From CAZNXJ01 sp964577115 (GTDB taxonomy: Bacteria > Planctomycetota > Planctomycetia > Pirellulales > Pirellulaceae): 64,000 bases of DNA. The notes beneath the pieces are model-generated. The model was not told the DNA's origin. It saw only the letters and a program-made list of their open reading frames with translations, and made no database searches. Positions 27,295-37,866 of this stretch are shown one piece after another. The stretch covers positions 43,436 to 107,435 of the forward strand of contig CAZNXJ010000019.1 of the NCBI GenBank assembly GCA_964577115.1, in the 5' to 3' direction. The translations under genes were made by a program, and so were the position numbers. The number at the start of each line of letters is the position of its first letter. Position 1 is the first letter of the stretch.

Positions 27295-28575
27295 TCAATC
27301 GCCGCCCGGTGCGCGTTCTTCGATCCGGTAGAGGTGCGTTTTTGTCCGCACGATCAGCGCGTCCTCCAAGACTGCCGGCGACGCCATGCAGCCGGAATCG
27401 AGTTGATTTTCGGCGATCAGGCGGAATTGTCTGGGGTCGGCCGCGACGACATGCGACTTGCCGTCTTCATCGAAAAAGTAGAGCCGCCCGCCGGCATGAA
27501 TGGGCGACGCACTGTGGCGGCCCCCAATGCGTTCGGACCACACCGGCTGGCCATTTCGTAAATCAACGCACGAGACAACGTCGGCGTCGTTCACCATGTA
27601 CAGATGGTCGCCGACGACCAGTTGCGACGCACGCGTCGGTGTCGACTTCATGTTGCTCCACGCAATGTGGGTGTCGGTGACGTTCCCCCTTCCATCGGGT
27701 CGCACAGCCACCATCCGCATTCCGCCTTCCGTTGTAATGATGACCAGGCCGTGGCTGTAAAGCGGCCGAGCGGCGGCGTTGAAACCGCCGTGATAGACGG
27801 TCCACAGCTCGTCCCCGGTCCGTGGGTCGTACGCAATCGTTCCCACCGCCGCGGGGCTGATAAGTTGGAGCCGTCCGTCGTGCTCGATGACGGTCGGCGT
27901 CGAGTACGCTTTCTTGGCATCGCCCTCGTCCGTGCCGTAGTCGAGCGACCGGTCTTTTCGCCAGACGGTCTCGCCCGTGTGTTTATCCAGTGCGACGACG
28001 TATTGCACGTCATAGCCGTCGAAATGAACGATCAGCAGATCCTGGAAAACGATGGGTGATGATCCCGGACCGCGATGATGGTTGCAGGGCAGATCCTGCC
28101 GGGCCCACAGAACTTTCCCCGTGCGCGTATCGAGGCAAGCCGTGCCGGCACTGCCGTAGTGGACCCATAGCTTGCCTTCCTCAATGACCGGCGTCGAGCT
28201 CGCGTAGCTGTTGTAGGGATAGCAGTACATCGGTTCGGCGATCCGGAACACGATGATCTCGCGCAGCTGCTGGCCAGTGGCGGCGTCCACCGCCACCACG
28301 AACAGCTCGGTACCGTCTTCGGTCGCCGACGTCATCCAGATCTCATCACCCCAGACTACGGGCGATGACCACGCCTTACCGCGAATGGGCGTTTTCCACG
28401 CCACATTTTCCGATTCACTCCATCTAGTCGGAAGGCGAGCGCTCGCCGCTTGCCCATCGCCGTTCGGCCCGCGGAATTGATTCCAGTTTTCCACTGCATG
28501 CACGCGCGGGAAGTCCGCAAGCCATAGCACCAGCGGCAGCAGCAGGAGAGTGCGTAAGGCGATCGAGAAAGCCAT
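27295..28575 (-). CDS. Exported PQQ-binding-like beta-propeller protein
   Basis: A 426-residue protein; a GTG two codons earlier is an alternative start. The signal peptide (about residues 1-27, ending VHA) is followed by NWNQFRGPNGDG, the usual opening of planctomycete outer-membrane-assembly/PQQ-like propellers. Repeated TGxxLW/TGxxVW units such as TGKVLWARQD, TGETVWRKD and TGDELWTVY mark successive blades. It does not show the catalytic residues of true quinoprotein alcohol dehydrogenases, so it may be a structural or binding protein in the periplasm. Confidence 0.88.
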   Translation of the reverse strand: MAFSIALRTLLLLPLVLWLADFPRVHAVENWNQFRGPNGDGQAASARLPTRWSESENVAWKTPIRGKAWSSPVVWGDEIWMTSATEDGTELFVVAVDAATGQQLREIIVFRIAEPMYCYPYNSYASSTPVIEEGKLWVHYGSAGTACLDTRTGKVLWARQDLPCNHHRGPGSSPIVFQDLLIVHFDGYDVQYVVALDKHTGETVWRKDRSLDYGTDEGDAKKAYSTPTVIEHDGRLQLISPAAVGTIAYDPRTGDELWTVYHGGFNAAARPLYSHGLVIITTEGGMRMVAVRPDGRGNVTDTHIAWSNMKSTPTRASQLVVGDHLYMVNDADVVSCVDLRNGQPVWSERIGGRHSASPIHAGGRLYFFDEDGKSHVVAADPRQFRLIAENQLDSGCMASPAVLEDALIVRTKTHLYRIEERAPGGD

Positions 28576-28877
28576 ATTCACAAGGGTCGTTTACGAGACA
28601 AGTCATACAGGAATCAAACCACAAGCCCGCCAGTTGGGCCCATTATGAGCATTCGGCGCGGCTCTGGCGAGGCGCACGGGCCCTTTCGCGTGGAGGTCTC
28701 CTGGCGAATCCGGGCGCGCGGTTTGCACTTTCACGACCCGTGGCTCGGGTGCCGCGGTTCCTTTCCCATTACACGTCTTAGGATTTCGCCGTTCTGGCGG
28801 AAGTCGAGCATTTCCCTCGCAGCCGAGCTCCATCGATTTTTTGATTTCCCATTTCCTCGAAGAAGAGCAAATCGCCC

Positions 28878-29453
28878 ATGACGCACGACGCTACCGTCGC
28901 GGTGTTTCGTAATGAGGACGAGGCCAAGCGTGCCCTGGAGTTCCTCGTCGCCGAGGGCATCCCACCCGAGCAACTTTCCATCATTTGTCGGACACTCAAG
29001 GGATCCCCCCACCTGCGCGAGGACGTCGATGTAGGGGACAAGTCCGAAAAGGACGCCGCCCGCGGCGCGGCGCTCGGTGGTACGTTCGGCGTGCTCGCCG
29101 GATTAGCGACGCTCGCCGTCCCAGGGCTAGGGTTGGTAACCGCCGCGGGTGCTTTGGCGCTCGGCATGACCGGTGCCATCGCCGGAGCTGCCCTAGGCTC
29201 GTACATCGGTTTCGGCCTGCCCGAGAACCATGTACGCAAGTACGAAGAACTTCTTAACGCAGGTAACGTGCTGGTGATCGCCCATGGTAACCCGCTGACA
29301 GTCGCCCAAGCGCATGCCGCTCTGCGGACGCTGGATCCACCCGAAATTCATCTCCACGCCGCGACCGCCGGCGATTCACCCGAGATCGACGATACGCCAC
29401 CAGGCCCAAGGGCGGAGTCGACCGTTCCTCCGACTCGCAGCATGGGCATGTAA
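28878..29453 (+). CDS. DUF1269/general stress protein-like membrane protein
   Basis: A 191-residue protein. The N-terminal about 40 residues (VAVFRNEDEAKRALEFLVAEG) form the ferredoxin-like domain seen in general stress proteins of the YflT/17M type. A glycine-rich hydrophobic hairpin follows (about 56-118), which can insert in a membrane, then a second alpha/beta piece (ENHVRKYEELLNAGNVLVIAHG). The C-terminus is Pro/Thr-rich. Members are linked to stress, without known chemistry. The Shine-Dalgarno is weak. Confidence 0.72.
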   Translation: MTHDATVAVFRNEDEAKRALEFLVAEGIPPEQLSIICRTLKGSPHLREDVDVGDKSEKDAARGAALGGTFGVLAGLATLAVPGLGLVTAAGALALGMTGAIAGAALGSYIGFGLPENHVRKYEELLNAGNVLVIAHGNPLTVAQAHAALRTLDPPEIHLHAATAGDSPEIDDTPPGPRAESTVPPTRSMGM

Positions 29454-29592
29454 GCCGTGCGCCAACGACAGGGCGCCTATTGACGGCCGGTCACAGCGAG
29501 CCCCACATTGACAGCAAGCGCGCGGCCCAACGTGAACTCAAGGGTGCAGACATTTGTCGGCGCCGCGGCCCAATAAGCGCTGGCAGGTCGCT

Positions 29593-30045
29593 ATGGACTC
29601 CTTGTTGCTCGGATTGGGTTGGATCGTGCTCGGGATCATCGGGCTCGCCGCGCTGCGTGCCGCACTGCGGCTGCGGCGGCGCATTGCCGATGGTTGGGCT
29701 CGCACGAAGGCCGCGATTGTCCGCACAGAGATTGTATCGAGCCGCTACTGGGTAGCGCGTCCCGTGGTGATCTACGAATACGACGCGGGGACGCACCACT
29801 TCCTCGGTCAGCTCCGCCCCTGGGGTTGGTGCTGGGGGCCGCGCGCGCAGGCCGAAGCCAGCGCCGCCCGTTACACGCCCGGCATGATGTTCTCGATCTA
29901 CGTCAATCCGGACGATCATCAGCAATCGCTGCTCCGTCCCTGGCCGTCCACCTGGGCCTGCGCACTCGTTCTGTTGATCACAATCTTCGCGTTCGTCTTC
30001 GGCCTCTCGCTCATCGCCTCGGCCATTGCCAGCTCATGGGGGTAG
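29593..30045 (+). CDS. DUF3592 membrane protein
   Basis: A 150-residue protein from ATG; an upstream in-frame TTG would add 13 residues. One TM helix near the N-terminus (about 6-26) and another at the C-terminus (about 120-145) flank an external domain that starts WARTKAAIVRTEIV and continues VIYEYDAGTHHFLGQ and MMFSIYVNPDDHQQSLL. That is the DUF3592 pattern. Its function is unknown. It follows the stress-like gene at 140 bases, with no sign of coupling. Confidence 0.75.
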   Translation: MDSLLLGLGWIVLGIIGLAALRAALRLRRRIADGWARTKAAIVRTEIVSSRYWVARPVVIYEYDAGTHHFLGQLRPWGWCWGPRAQAEASAARYTPGMMFSIYVNPDDHQQSLLRPWPSTWACALVLLITIFAFVFGLSLIASAIASSWG

Positions 30046-30334
30046 AGGTCAGGGGGCAAGGTTTAGGGTTCAGCAGCGTTCACGGGAAAGCAGGGGGCAG
30101 GACGCCCGTTTGAGTTTTGGGCCTGCCTGATCGCCGAGGTAATGATTGACAGGTGAGAGTTAGGAATTCTGGTCTCCGCTTCGTCCCTTCCAAGAACTTG
30201 GCGGATGGGAGAAGATAGGCGTCTCCGTGATCGCGCGTCGCTGCATTCCTTCCGCTCTCTGTTCAATACTCGCCTCCACGCATCGTTCCTCGCATTCTCG
30301 CCCTGGTCCCCCCTGAACCCTGAACTCGACCTTC
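30046..30334. repeat. Intergenic segment with GGGTTCAGG-type repeats in opposite orientation
   Basis: No gene is visible in this 289-base stretch. Near its left end is GTTTAGGGTTCAG (30061-30073), with CAGGGGGCA nearby on both sides. Near its right end is CCCCCCTGAACCCTGAAC (30308-30325), the reverse complement type. The pair therefore forms a loose inverted repeat about 235 bases apart, just before the transporter gene. Related motifs occur at 8261, 41740 and 60225. Confidence 0.45.
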
Positions 30335-32077
30335 ATGCACTGGGCCGTATCGTTGTTCAAGGACGAGCAGTCGATTGCCACGTCGATCCTCGTCTTGGCA
30401 TTTGTCGTTGCCGCCGGAATTGGGCTCGGCGCGATCCGTTTCCGCGGTATCCGGCTGGGAGTGGCCGGCGTGCTGTTCAGCGGGCTGTTGTTTGGTCATT
30501 TGGGTCTGCGCATCAACGCGACGGTGCTCGAGTTTGCGCGCGAATTCGGGCTCATCATTTTTGTCTTTACCGTCGGTCTGGCGGTCGGCCCAGGGTTCTT
30601 TCATGCGCTGAAGGCTCACGGCCTGCGTTTGAACCTGCTGGGGGCCGCCATTGTGGCACTGGGAGTCGTCGTGACGCTGGCCACGAGCTGGCTGGGCGGC
30701 GTTTCGCTGCCAATTGCCGTGGGGGTGTTTTGCGGAGCGACAACGAATACGCCCAGTCTTGCAGCAACGACGCAGACGCTCCGCAATCACCAGCTTGGCG
30801 AGCAACAGATGGTGGAGGCTCTCGAGCAGGCCGGCATCGCCGCGGAAAGGTTGCCACGCCAGCGGATGGCGCAGGAAGTCGCCAAGCTGTCTGGCTTGGG
30901 CTATGCGGTCGCTTATCCCTTCGGCGTGCTTGGCATCATCCTCAGCATGCTGCTGCTCCGGCACCTCTTCCGTGTGGACCCGGTCGCCGACGCGGAGGCC
31001 TGGGAGAAGGTGCTGGCGGCCGAGCAACCGCGACTCGCTCGCGTCACGCTGAAGGTCAACAATCCCAATCTCGACGGCCGCCCCATCGCGCGCATCCCGG
31101 CGCTCAATAGCCTGGAGGTGACGATCAGCCGCGTTTTTCGCAATGGCGAGCAGCATGTCGCGCATGCCGACTTCCGCTTGGCGCTCGGCGATGTCCTGGC
31201 AGCCGTCGGCACGCCCGAGGACGTCCAGCAGCTCCAAGACATTGTGGGGGAGGAAGTCGCGCTGGATCTGCCGCAGCTGCCAAGTTCCATTGCCGTCCGC
31301 TGGGTTGTGGTTACTCGCAGCGCCGTAGTTGGCAAACGGGTCAACGAGCTCGCATTAGGCAAGCGTTTTGGTGTCCAGATAACACGCATCCGCCGCGCGG
31401 AAGTCGAACTTCCTCCGCTGGCCAATCTGAGCCTCGGGCTCGGCGATCGACTCCACCTGGTCGGTACCGCCGAAGCGATTGCCGCGGCGGCCCGCGAAGT
31501 GGGTGACTCGCCGAAGAAACTTGAACAACCGGATCTGGTTCCCATCTTCTGCGGCATCGCGCTCGGCGTTGTGCTCGGAAGCTGGCCGATTCCCGTACCG
31601 GGTATGGCGAGTCCATTGAAGTTGGGCCTGGCCGGTGGCCCGCTGATTGTGGCGCTGTTGATGAGCCGCTTTCAGCGAATTGGGCCGATGGTCATCTACC
31701 TGCCGCGCTCGTCGAGTTACGTCCTTCAGGAATTCGGGATCGCGCTGTTCCTCGCAGCCGTCGGCCTGCGCAGCGGCGACCGCTTTTTGGCCACGCTGAC
31801 GCAAGGCGACGGCCTGTGGTGGCTCGGCTACGGAGCCCTTATCACGCTTCTCCCGTTGCTGCTGGTCGGTACGGTCGCTCACCGCTGGATGAGCGTGCGC
31901 TTCACCTCACTCGTCGGCCTACTAGCCGGCAGCATGACCGATCCGCCCGCGCTCGCGTTCGCCAACTCTCAGGCGCAGTCCGAGCTGCCGGCGATCGCCT
32001 ATGCGACGGTCTATCCCACCTCGATGATCCTCCGCGTCCTCGCCGCCCAGCTCATGACCCTCTGGTGGCTTGGCTAG
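30335..32077 (+). CDS. AspT/YidE-family membrane transporter with RCK_C domains
   Basis: A 580-residue transporter of the aspartate:alanine antiporter/YidE type. Two homologous membrane halves (about 12-185 and 405-575) surround two TrkA-C/RCK_C-like cytoplasmic domains (about 215-395). The duplication signature appears as GATTNTPSLAA (134-144) and GSMTDPPALAFAN (about 537-549). The family exchanges carboxylates or amino acids; the actual substrate is not readable. The ATG has no strong Shine-Dalgarno, and a repeat element ends ten bases before it. Its stop is 15 bases from the convergent pckA stop. Confidence 0.85.
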   Translation: MHWAVSLFKDEQSIATSILVLAFVVAAGIGLGAIRFRGIRLGVAGVLFSGLLFGHLGLRINATVLEFAREFGLIIFVFTVGLAVGPGFFHALKAHGLRLNLLGAAIVALGVVVTLATSWLGGVSLPIAVGVFCGATTNTPSLAATTQTLRNHQLGEQQMVEALEQAGIAAERLPRQRMAQEVAKLSGLGYAVAYPFGVLGIILSMLLLRHLFRVDPVADAEAWEKVLAAEQPRLARVTLKVNNPNLDGRPIARIPALNSLEVTISRVFRNGEQHVAHADFRLALGDVLAAVGTPEDVQQLQDIVGEEVALDLPQLPSSIAVRWVVVTRSAVVGKRVNELALGKRFGVQITRIRRAEVELPPLANLSLGLGDRLHLVGTAEAIAAAAREVGDSPKKLEQPDLVPIFCGIALGVVLGSWPIPVPGMASPLKLGLAGGPLIVALLMSRFQRIGPMVIYLPRSSSYVLQEFGIALFLAAVGLRSGDRFLATLTQGDGLWWLGYGALITLLPLLLVGTVAHRWMSVRFTSLVGLLAGSMTDPPALAFANSQAQSELPAIAYATVYPTSMILRVLAAQLMTLWWLG

Positions 32078-32092
32078 CCCGCTCGGCGCTCG

Positions 32093-33736
<1,644 letters not shown>

Positions 33737-34060
33737 AGCTCGATTCCTTTCTCCTGCGGCCCCTCGATCGCAGGGCCCGTTTGAAGCGCACACCCCAGTA
33801 ACAGCGCTGGTCCGGCTGGCTGAACCGGACACCGGGGCAGGCAGCGTGAGCCAGCTGGCCGCGGCGAGCTGCCCCGCGCTGCATGACCAATATATCGCCC
33901 ACCGGGTCGTGGCAAGATCGATAGATTTCTCCGAGTCCGCACCTCGCGCGCCGTTTGCCACGGATCTGCCGTGTCGGCCGTTGGCAAAACCACCGCGCCG
34001 TGGCAATATGGCTTCCCGTGGCGGGTAATCCCGCCGTGGGGCATGAACTCGGAGTCAATA
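33737..34060. promoter_or_regulatory. Divergent region between pckA and the CNNM/CBS gene
   Basis: Upstream region for two divergent genes. No coding frame with family character is seen, and no clear operator or sigma-70 elements stand out. The sequence just before MSSDNL (GGAGAAAGGA) and before MLGD (GGAG) serves as ribosome-binding sites. Confidence 0.4.
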
Positions 34061-35404
34061 ATGCTGGGCGACTGGGCCGTCGAAATTCTGGTGATCATCC
34101 TGATGATCGCCATCAATGGGGTCTTTGCTGGATACGAACTGGCACTCGCTTCCATCTCTCACAGCCGCATTCAACATCTTGCCGGGCAGAAGCGTGCCGG
34201 CGCCAAGGCGGCCCAGTACATGAAGCAGAACATGGAGGGCAGCCTGGCCGCCGTTCAGCTCGGCATTACGCTCGTCGGTGCCGTAGCGGCGGCAACAGGA
34301 GGCGCCGGAGCCGAAGAACGCCTAGCACCCTACCTACGCAACGCTCTGGGCCTACCGGCAGCCGTGGCCGAGCCGATCGCAATCGCGTGCGTAGTGCTTC
34401 CCCTGACGGCCGTGACCATTGTTTTCGGCGAATTGATCCCGAAGGTGTTCGCGCTGCGCAACAAAGAATGGATGTGCCTGCGGCTCTCACCGGGAATTTG
34501 GTTTTTCTCCGCCATCACCTGGCCAGCGGTGGGAGCGCTCGAGTGGAGCGTCTCCAAGCTGATGGCGCTTGGCGAGCGGATTTGGAAGCCGCGGCCTGAC
34601 GAGTCGGGACAAGGCGAACGGGTTGAGCTTCAGGAACTGCGAGCGAGCGTCGCTTTGGCACGTACCTCGCGTTTGATCGGGCCACGCGAAGAACGCATCA
34701 TGCTCGGCGCCGCCTCACTCTCCCAGCGTCCGGTGCGAGAAATCATGCTACCCGCCCGCTTCATCAGCATGCTCGACGTCAACGCGTCGGTCGCCGAATC
34801 GCTCATCGCAGCGCATCACGATATGCACACGCGGTTTCCTGTCACCACTCGGCCGGGCGATCCCCAAGCCATTATCGGCTATGTCAATTTTAAAGACCTT
34901 GTCGCCCTGCTCCGCCTGTCTCCCGAAAACCCGCAACTCGCTGCGATCGTTCGCAATATAATCAGCTTTCGCGATCACGAACCTGTCGCTAGCTGCCTCG
35001 AAACACTCATTCGCAGTCACGCCCATATCGCGCTCGTGCGCGACGGCCAAAACAAAGTGATCGGCATCGTCTCGCTCGAGGACATGATCGAGGAGCTTGT
35101 CGGAGAAATTGAAGACGAATACGATCGCCTTCCCGCGCATCTGTCGGCATCCGGCGCGGGCTGGGTGGCAGGCGGCGGAGTGACGCTCGAACGATTGCGT
35201 GACGAGGCCGGTATTGACGTCACAGGCGACTTGCCCAACAGCGAAGCGCGAACGCTGAACGACTGGGTGCTAGGGCATCTTGACCGTCCGGTGACTGGTG
35301 GCGAAATACTCGAGCGGCCTCCCATGTATCTGATCGTCCGCAAAGTGCGCCGCCAAAAGGTCCTGGAAGCGTTGGTCAAGATAAGGCGGACGACGGACCA
35401 ATGA
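34061..35404 (+). CDS. CNNM/hemolysin-family membrane protein with CBS pair and CorC_HlyC domain
   Basis: A 447-residue protein. The start at 34061 is chosen because GGAG is 6 bases upstream; longer in-frame starts lack this. A DUF21/CNNM transmembrane region (about 1-190) includes GYELALASISHSRIQHLA and FGELIPKVFALRNKE. It is followed by two CBS domains (about 215-335) and a C-terminal CorC_HlyC domain (about 350-440, ERLRDEAGIDVTGD). Related proteins transport or sense Mg2+/Co2+; the hemolysin name is historical. It is convergent with the cation antiporter gene. Confidence 0.9.
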   Translation: MLGDWAVEILVIILMIAINGVFAGYELALASISHSRIQHLAGQKRAGAKAAQYMKQNMEGSLAAVQLGITLVGAVAAATGGAGAEERLAPYLRNALGLPAAVAEPIAIACVVLPLTAVTIVFGELIPKVFALRNKEWMCLRLSPGIWFFSAITWPAVGALEWSVSKLMALGERIWKPRPDESGQGERVELQELRASVALARTSRLIGPREERIMLGAASLSQRPVREIMLPARFISMLDVNASVAESLIAAHHDMHTRFPVTTRPGDPQAIIGYVNFKDLVALLRLSPENPQLAAIVRNIISFRDHEPVASCLETLIRSHAHIALVRDGQNKVIGIVSLEDMIEELVGEIEDEYDRLPAHLSASGAGWVAGGGVTLERLRDEAGIDVTGDLPNSEARTLNDWVLGHLDRPVTGGEILERPPMYLIVRKVRRQKVLEALVKIRRTTDQ

Positions 35405-35484
35405 ATGGACATGCAACGGAGGAAGCAAGACGTGCTGTGCCTCGCATCCCTGGCTCCAGCGCATTCTTTCCAGGCCCTTCGTCA

Positions 35485-36498
35485 TTATCCATACGCATAG
35501 ACCAGTGCAAGGCCGCTGAGCACAGCGATGACAACGAGCCACGCATCCGGTTCGATCAAGCGCACTCGGGATTCAGCCCGATAGAGCTGCCCCTGGATCA
35601 CAATCGTTGTAGCGACGATGACAGCGAGACAGGAAATGAGGTGCGACGGGCTTGCCTCGGCGAACATCGAGCCGGGGGAGAGTATGTCCAATGGCACAAA
35701 GAGAATCATATTAAATGTGTTGCTTCCGAAGATGTTGCCGATCGCAAGGTCGTACGCGCGCATGCGAACAGCGGCATAGGTGGAGGCGATTTCGGGAAGC
35801 GACGTGCAGAGTGCCACCAGCACGGTTCCCACGAACGTGTGCCCCAGCCCCGACTTCTCGGCAATCGTATCCGCCGACCTCGCCAGCACCGGTCCGGACA
35901 CCATGATCACGCCCGCCGCGACGGCAAACAGTAGCAGGGCCCGCCCCAAGTTCCGCCGTCCTTGGCCGTCCTCCGGGAGCTCATCCGTTGCGGCCGTCCG
36001 CGATGCTCGCGCAGCGATCCGCTGATCGAGATAAACAAGGCGCACGCCTAAAGCATAGGCAATCAGCATCACGACGCACGCTGGGCTCACGCCCAGGAAC
36101 GTCCATTGAACCATCTGGGGGCCAGTAAAGATCGCGAGCCCGGCCAATGCGGTAAGCGCTATGCTCATCGTGCCCGAAAGCGCATGGCCGGCGGCCTCAC
36201 GCGACAGCATCTTTCCGCGCGTGTAGCTTGAAAAATCCATCACGGCGAGAATCAGCAGATTCATCAAACTGCTGCCGAGCAGATCGCCAATCGCGAGGTT
36301 CGGAATGCCTTCACGAACGGCAGTGATGTCAACGACAAGCTCGGGTAATGAGGTGGCCGCGGCCAATAAGATCGAACCAATGAGCAAACGGCCCAATCCC
36401 GTCGCTTCCGCGATTTGGTCGGCGTACCGGGTCAATACCATCCCTGCGATCGCCACGACAACCGCTGCCGCCGTGAATGAGATTAAGGCCTCCGTCAT
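35485..36498 (-). CDS. CaCA-family calcium/cation antiporter
   Basis: A 337-residue inner-membrane exchanger with about ten TM helices in two inverted halves. The alpha repeats are AAATSLPELVVDITA with GDLLGSSLMN (46-80) and ALCTSLPEIASTYAAV with GNIFGSNTFN (229-263); the acidic residues in each ligate Ca2+. A hydrophilic linker (about 166-184) joins the halves. GGAGG upstream supports the ATG. Likely role: Ca2+ (or other cation) efflux in exchange for H+ or Na+. Confidence 0.92.
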   Translation of the reverse strand: MTEALISFTAAAVVVAIAGMVLTRYADQIAEATGLGRLLIGSILLAAATSLPELVVDITAVREGIPNLAIGDLLGSSLMNLLILAVMDFSSYTRGKMLSREAAGHALSGTMSIALTALAGLAIFTGPQMVQWTFLGVSPACVVMLIAYALGVRLVYLDQRIAARASRTAATDELPEDGQGRRNLGRALLLFAVAAGVIMVSGPVLARSADTIAEKSGLGHTFVGTVLVALCTSLPEIASTYAAVRMRAYDLAIGNIFGSNTFNMILFVPLDILSPGSMFAEASPSHLISCLAVIVATTIVIQGQLYRAESRVRLIEPDAWLVVIAVLSGLALVYAYG

Positions 36499-36600
36499 GG
36501 AAGCTCCCTCCTGGATGCGAGCGTTCCGATGGCTATTAGCAACGGTAGCTCTTGGCCGATCCGCGCCGAACCCGGCCGCTCATCGCTCCGCTTGCATGCG

Positions 36601-37062
36601 TCAGCCGTCTCCCTTCGACGCCGCCTGCCGCAGGCGCATATAAAGCCGCTGCACTTCCGTCATACAGCAGCGGCCGCTGGGTGCCGCCGTCCGGCAATGG
36701 GCTTCGGGGGACTTGCTCCGGGCCAGCAATGCGCGAATACGGTGCGGCTCGGCGTCCGCCACATCGGCCTCGATGTCCGCGTGCGAGAAGCCGAAGCACG
36801 CGCAGATCGGAGCGGCCGGATCCTTGGGATAAACCGGCCGCTGCAATTCATCCACCGTAACGACGGATTCGAAAAGGTTGAAATACACCACGTCACAGCG
36901 TGCGTATTCGCAGAACCACGCCGAATCCGTCAGCCGCCCGCGCGCCGGCTCGGTGATCAGCGCGTCGAGTGTCGGAGCAGTGACAGCGAGCCCCAAGGAT
37001 CCACAGCGTGGACAATACGCGCGGCCATCGAACTCCGGTTCCCGAACAAAAGCCTTATTCAT
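36601..37062 (-). CDS. Cys-rich CopZ-N-like putative Zn/[2Fe-2S] metallochaperone
   Basis: A 153-residue protein using the second ATG (MNKAFV), because the upstream extension is not conserved in character. Two cysteine sets are visible: C17, C20, C51 and C56, arranged as a zinc ribbon (YCPRCGS ... FCEYARCDVVYF), and C87, C89, C123 and C132/133 (ICACFGFS ... RCC), arranged for an Fe-S cluster. This matches the N-terminal domain described for archaeal CopZ and the stand-alone Csac_0668-type family. It may deliver or reduce copper. It lies 87 bases downstream of tpx on the same strand. Confidence 0.65.
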   Translation of the reverse strand: MNKAFVREPEFDGRAYCPRCGSLGLAVTAPTLDALITEPARGRLTDSAWFCEYARCDVVYFNLFESVVTVDELQRPVYPKDPAAPICACFGFSHADIEADVADAEPHRIRALLARSKSPEAHCRTAAPSGRCCMTEVQRLYMRLRQAASKGDG

Positions 37063-37149
37063 GAGATGCCCCCGCGCGCCCAAGACCACCGCGTGGGTGA
37101 CAGCGCTGAACACCGAGAGGTTCGTGCATCCCGCTCCGCTTCCGCGCGG

Positions 37150-37671
37150 CTAGCCAGCTAGGCTTCGGAGCTTCTCGAGAGCGGCGGCGTAGTTCGGCTC
37201 CTGAGTGACCTCATGGACGGTTTCGCTGTACACCACGTTGCCGTCGGCGTCGAGCACAAAAACGCCCCGCGCCAGCAGCTTCAGCTCTTCGATGAGCATG
37301 CCCCAGTTCTGGCCGAAGCTGCGGTTCTGGTAATCGCTGGCGGTGCGCATGTTGCTGATGCCTTCGGCACCACAAAAGCGTCCCTGGGCAAACGGCAGGT
37401 CGAGGCTGACAGTGAGCGCATTGACCTTGTCACCGAGTTCCGCGAGTTGCTGATTGAACTGGCGCGTTTGCGTAGCGCAAACGGGCGTGTCCAGCGATGG
37501 CACGACGCTGATCAGAGTCGGCTTGCCTTTGAGATCGGCGAGCGTCAGCGTCTTTAGGCCGCCCTCGAAGTAATGGAGCGTGAAGTCGGGAGCCGGCTGA
37601 CCGACTTTAACTTCTTCGCCTGCCAGTGTCATCGGAGTGCCTTTGAACGTGACCGCGCCTGCTCGTGCCAT
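37150..37671 (-). CDS. tpx: Thiol peroxidase
   Basis: A 173-residue atypical 2-Cys peroxiredoxin that reduces H2O2 and organic peroxides with thioredoxin. The peroxidatic Cys65 lies in VPSLDTPVCATQTRQFN, the resolving Cys100 in QGRFCGAEG, and the Thr/Arg of the active site are present. Length is that of Tpx. GAGG lies 9 bases before the ATG. Its neighbour downstream on the same strand is the Cys-rich protein, so the two may share a metal or oxidative stress response. Confidence 0.95.
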   Translation of the reverse strand: MARAGAVTFKGTPMTLAGEEVKVGQPAPDFTLHYFEGGLKTLTLADLKGKPTLISVVPSLDTPVCATQTRQFNQQLAELGDKVNALTVSLDLPFAQGRFCGAEGISNMRTASDYQNRSFGQNWGMLIEELKLLARGVFVLDADGNVVYSETVHEVTQEPNYAAALEKLRSLAG

Positions 37672-37866
37672 GATCGGATCCTCAACCTATGGTTCCATTG
37701 ACCGGGAAACTCGGCTGGCAGTATTGCCGTTGTGCGCAGCTCGATCAAGGGGCACTCAAGCGGCATCCTCGGCATATTGCGATCAACGCGACCGCAATCA
37801 TCGCGGCGCCGATGCAGCACAATCGGCACAACGGCTAGAAACCTCACACCGCCAGGTCTACTTTCG

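Noticed and set aside
30263..31237. 324-codon minus-strand frame opposite the AspT/YidE gene
   Set aside because: Low-complexity Asp/Arg/Gln-rich product, antisense to conserved transmembrane coding sequence.
33737..34006. In-frame 90-codon extension of pckA
   Set aside because: No similarity to PEP carboxykinase and a strong ribosome-binding site lies directly before the shorter start.
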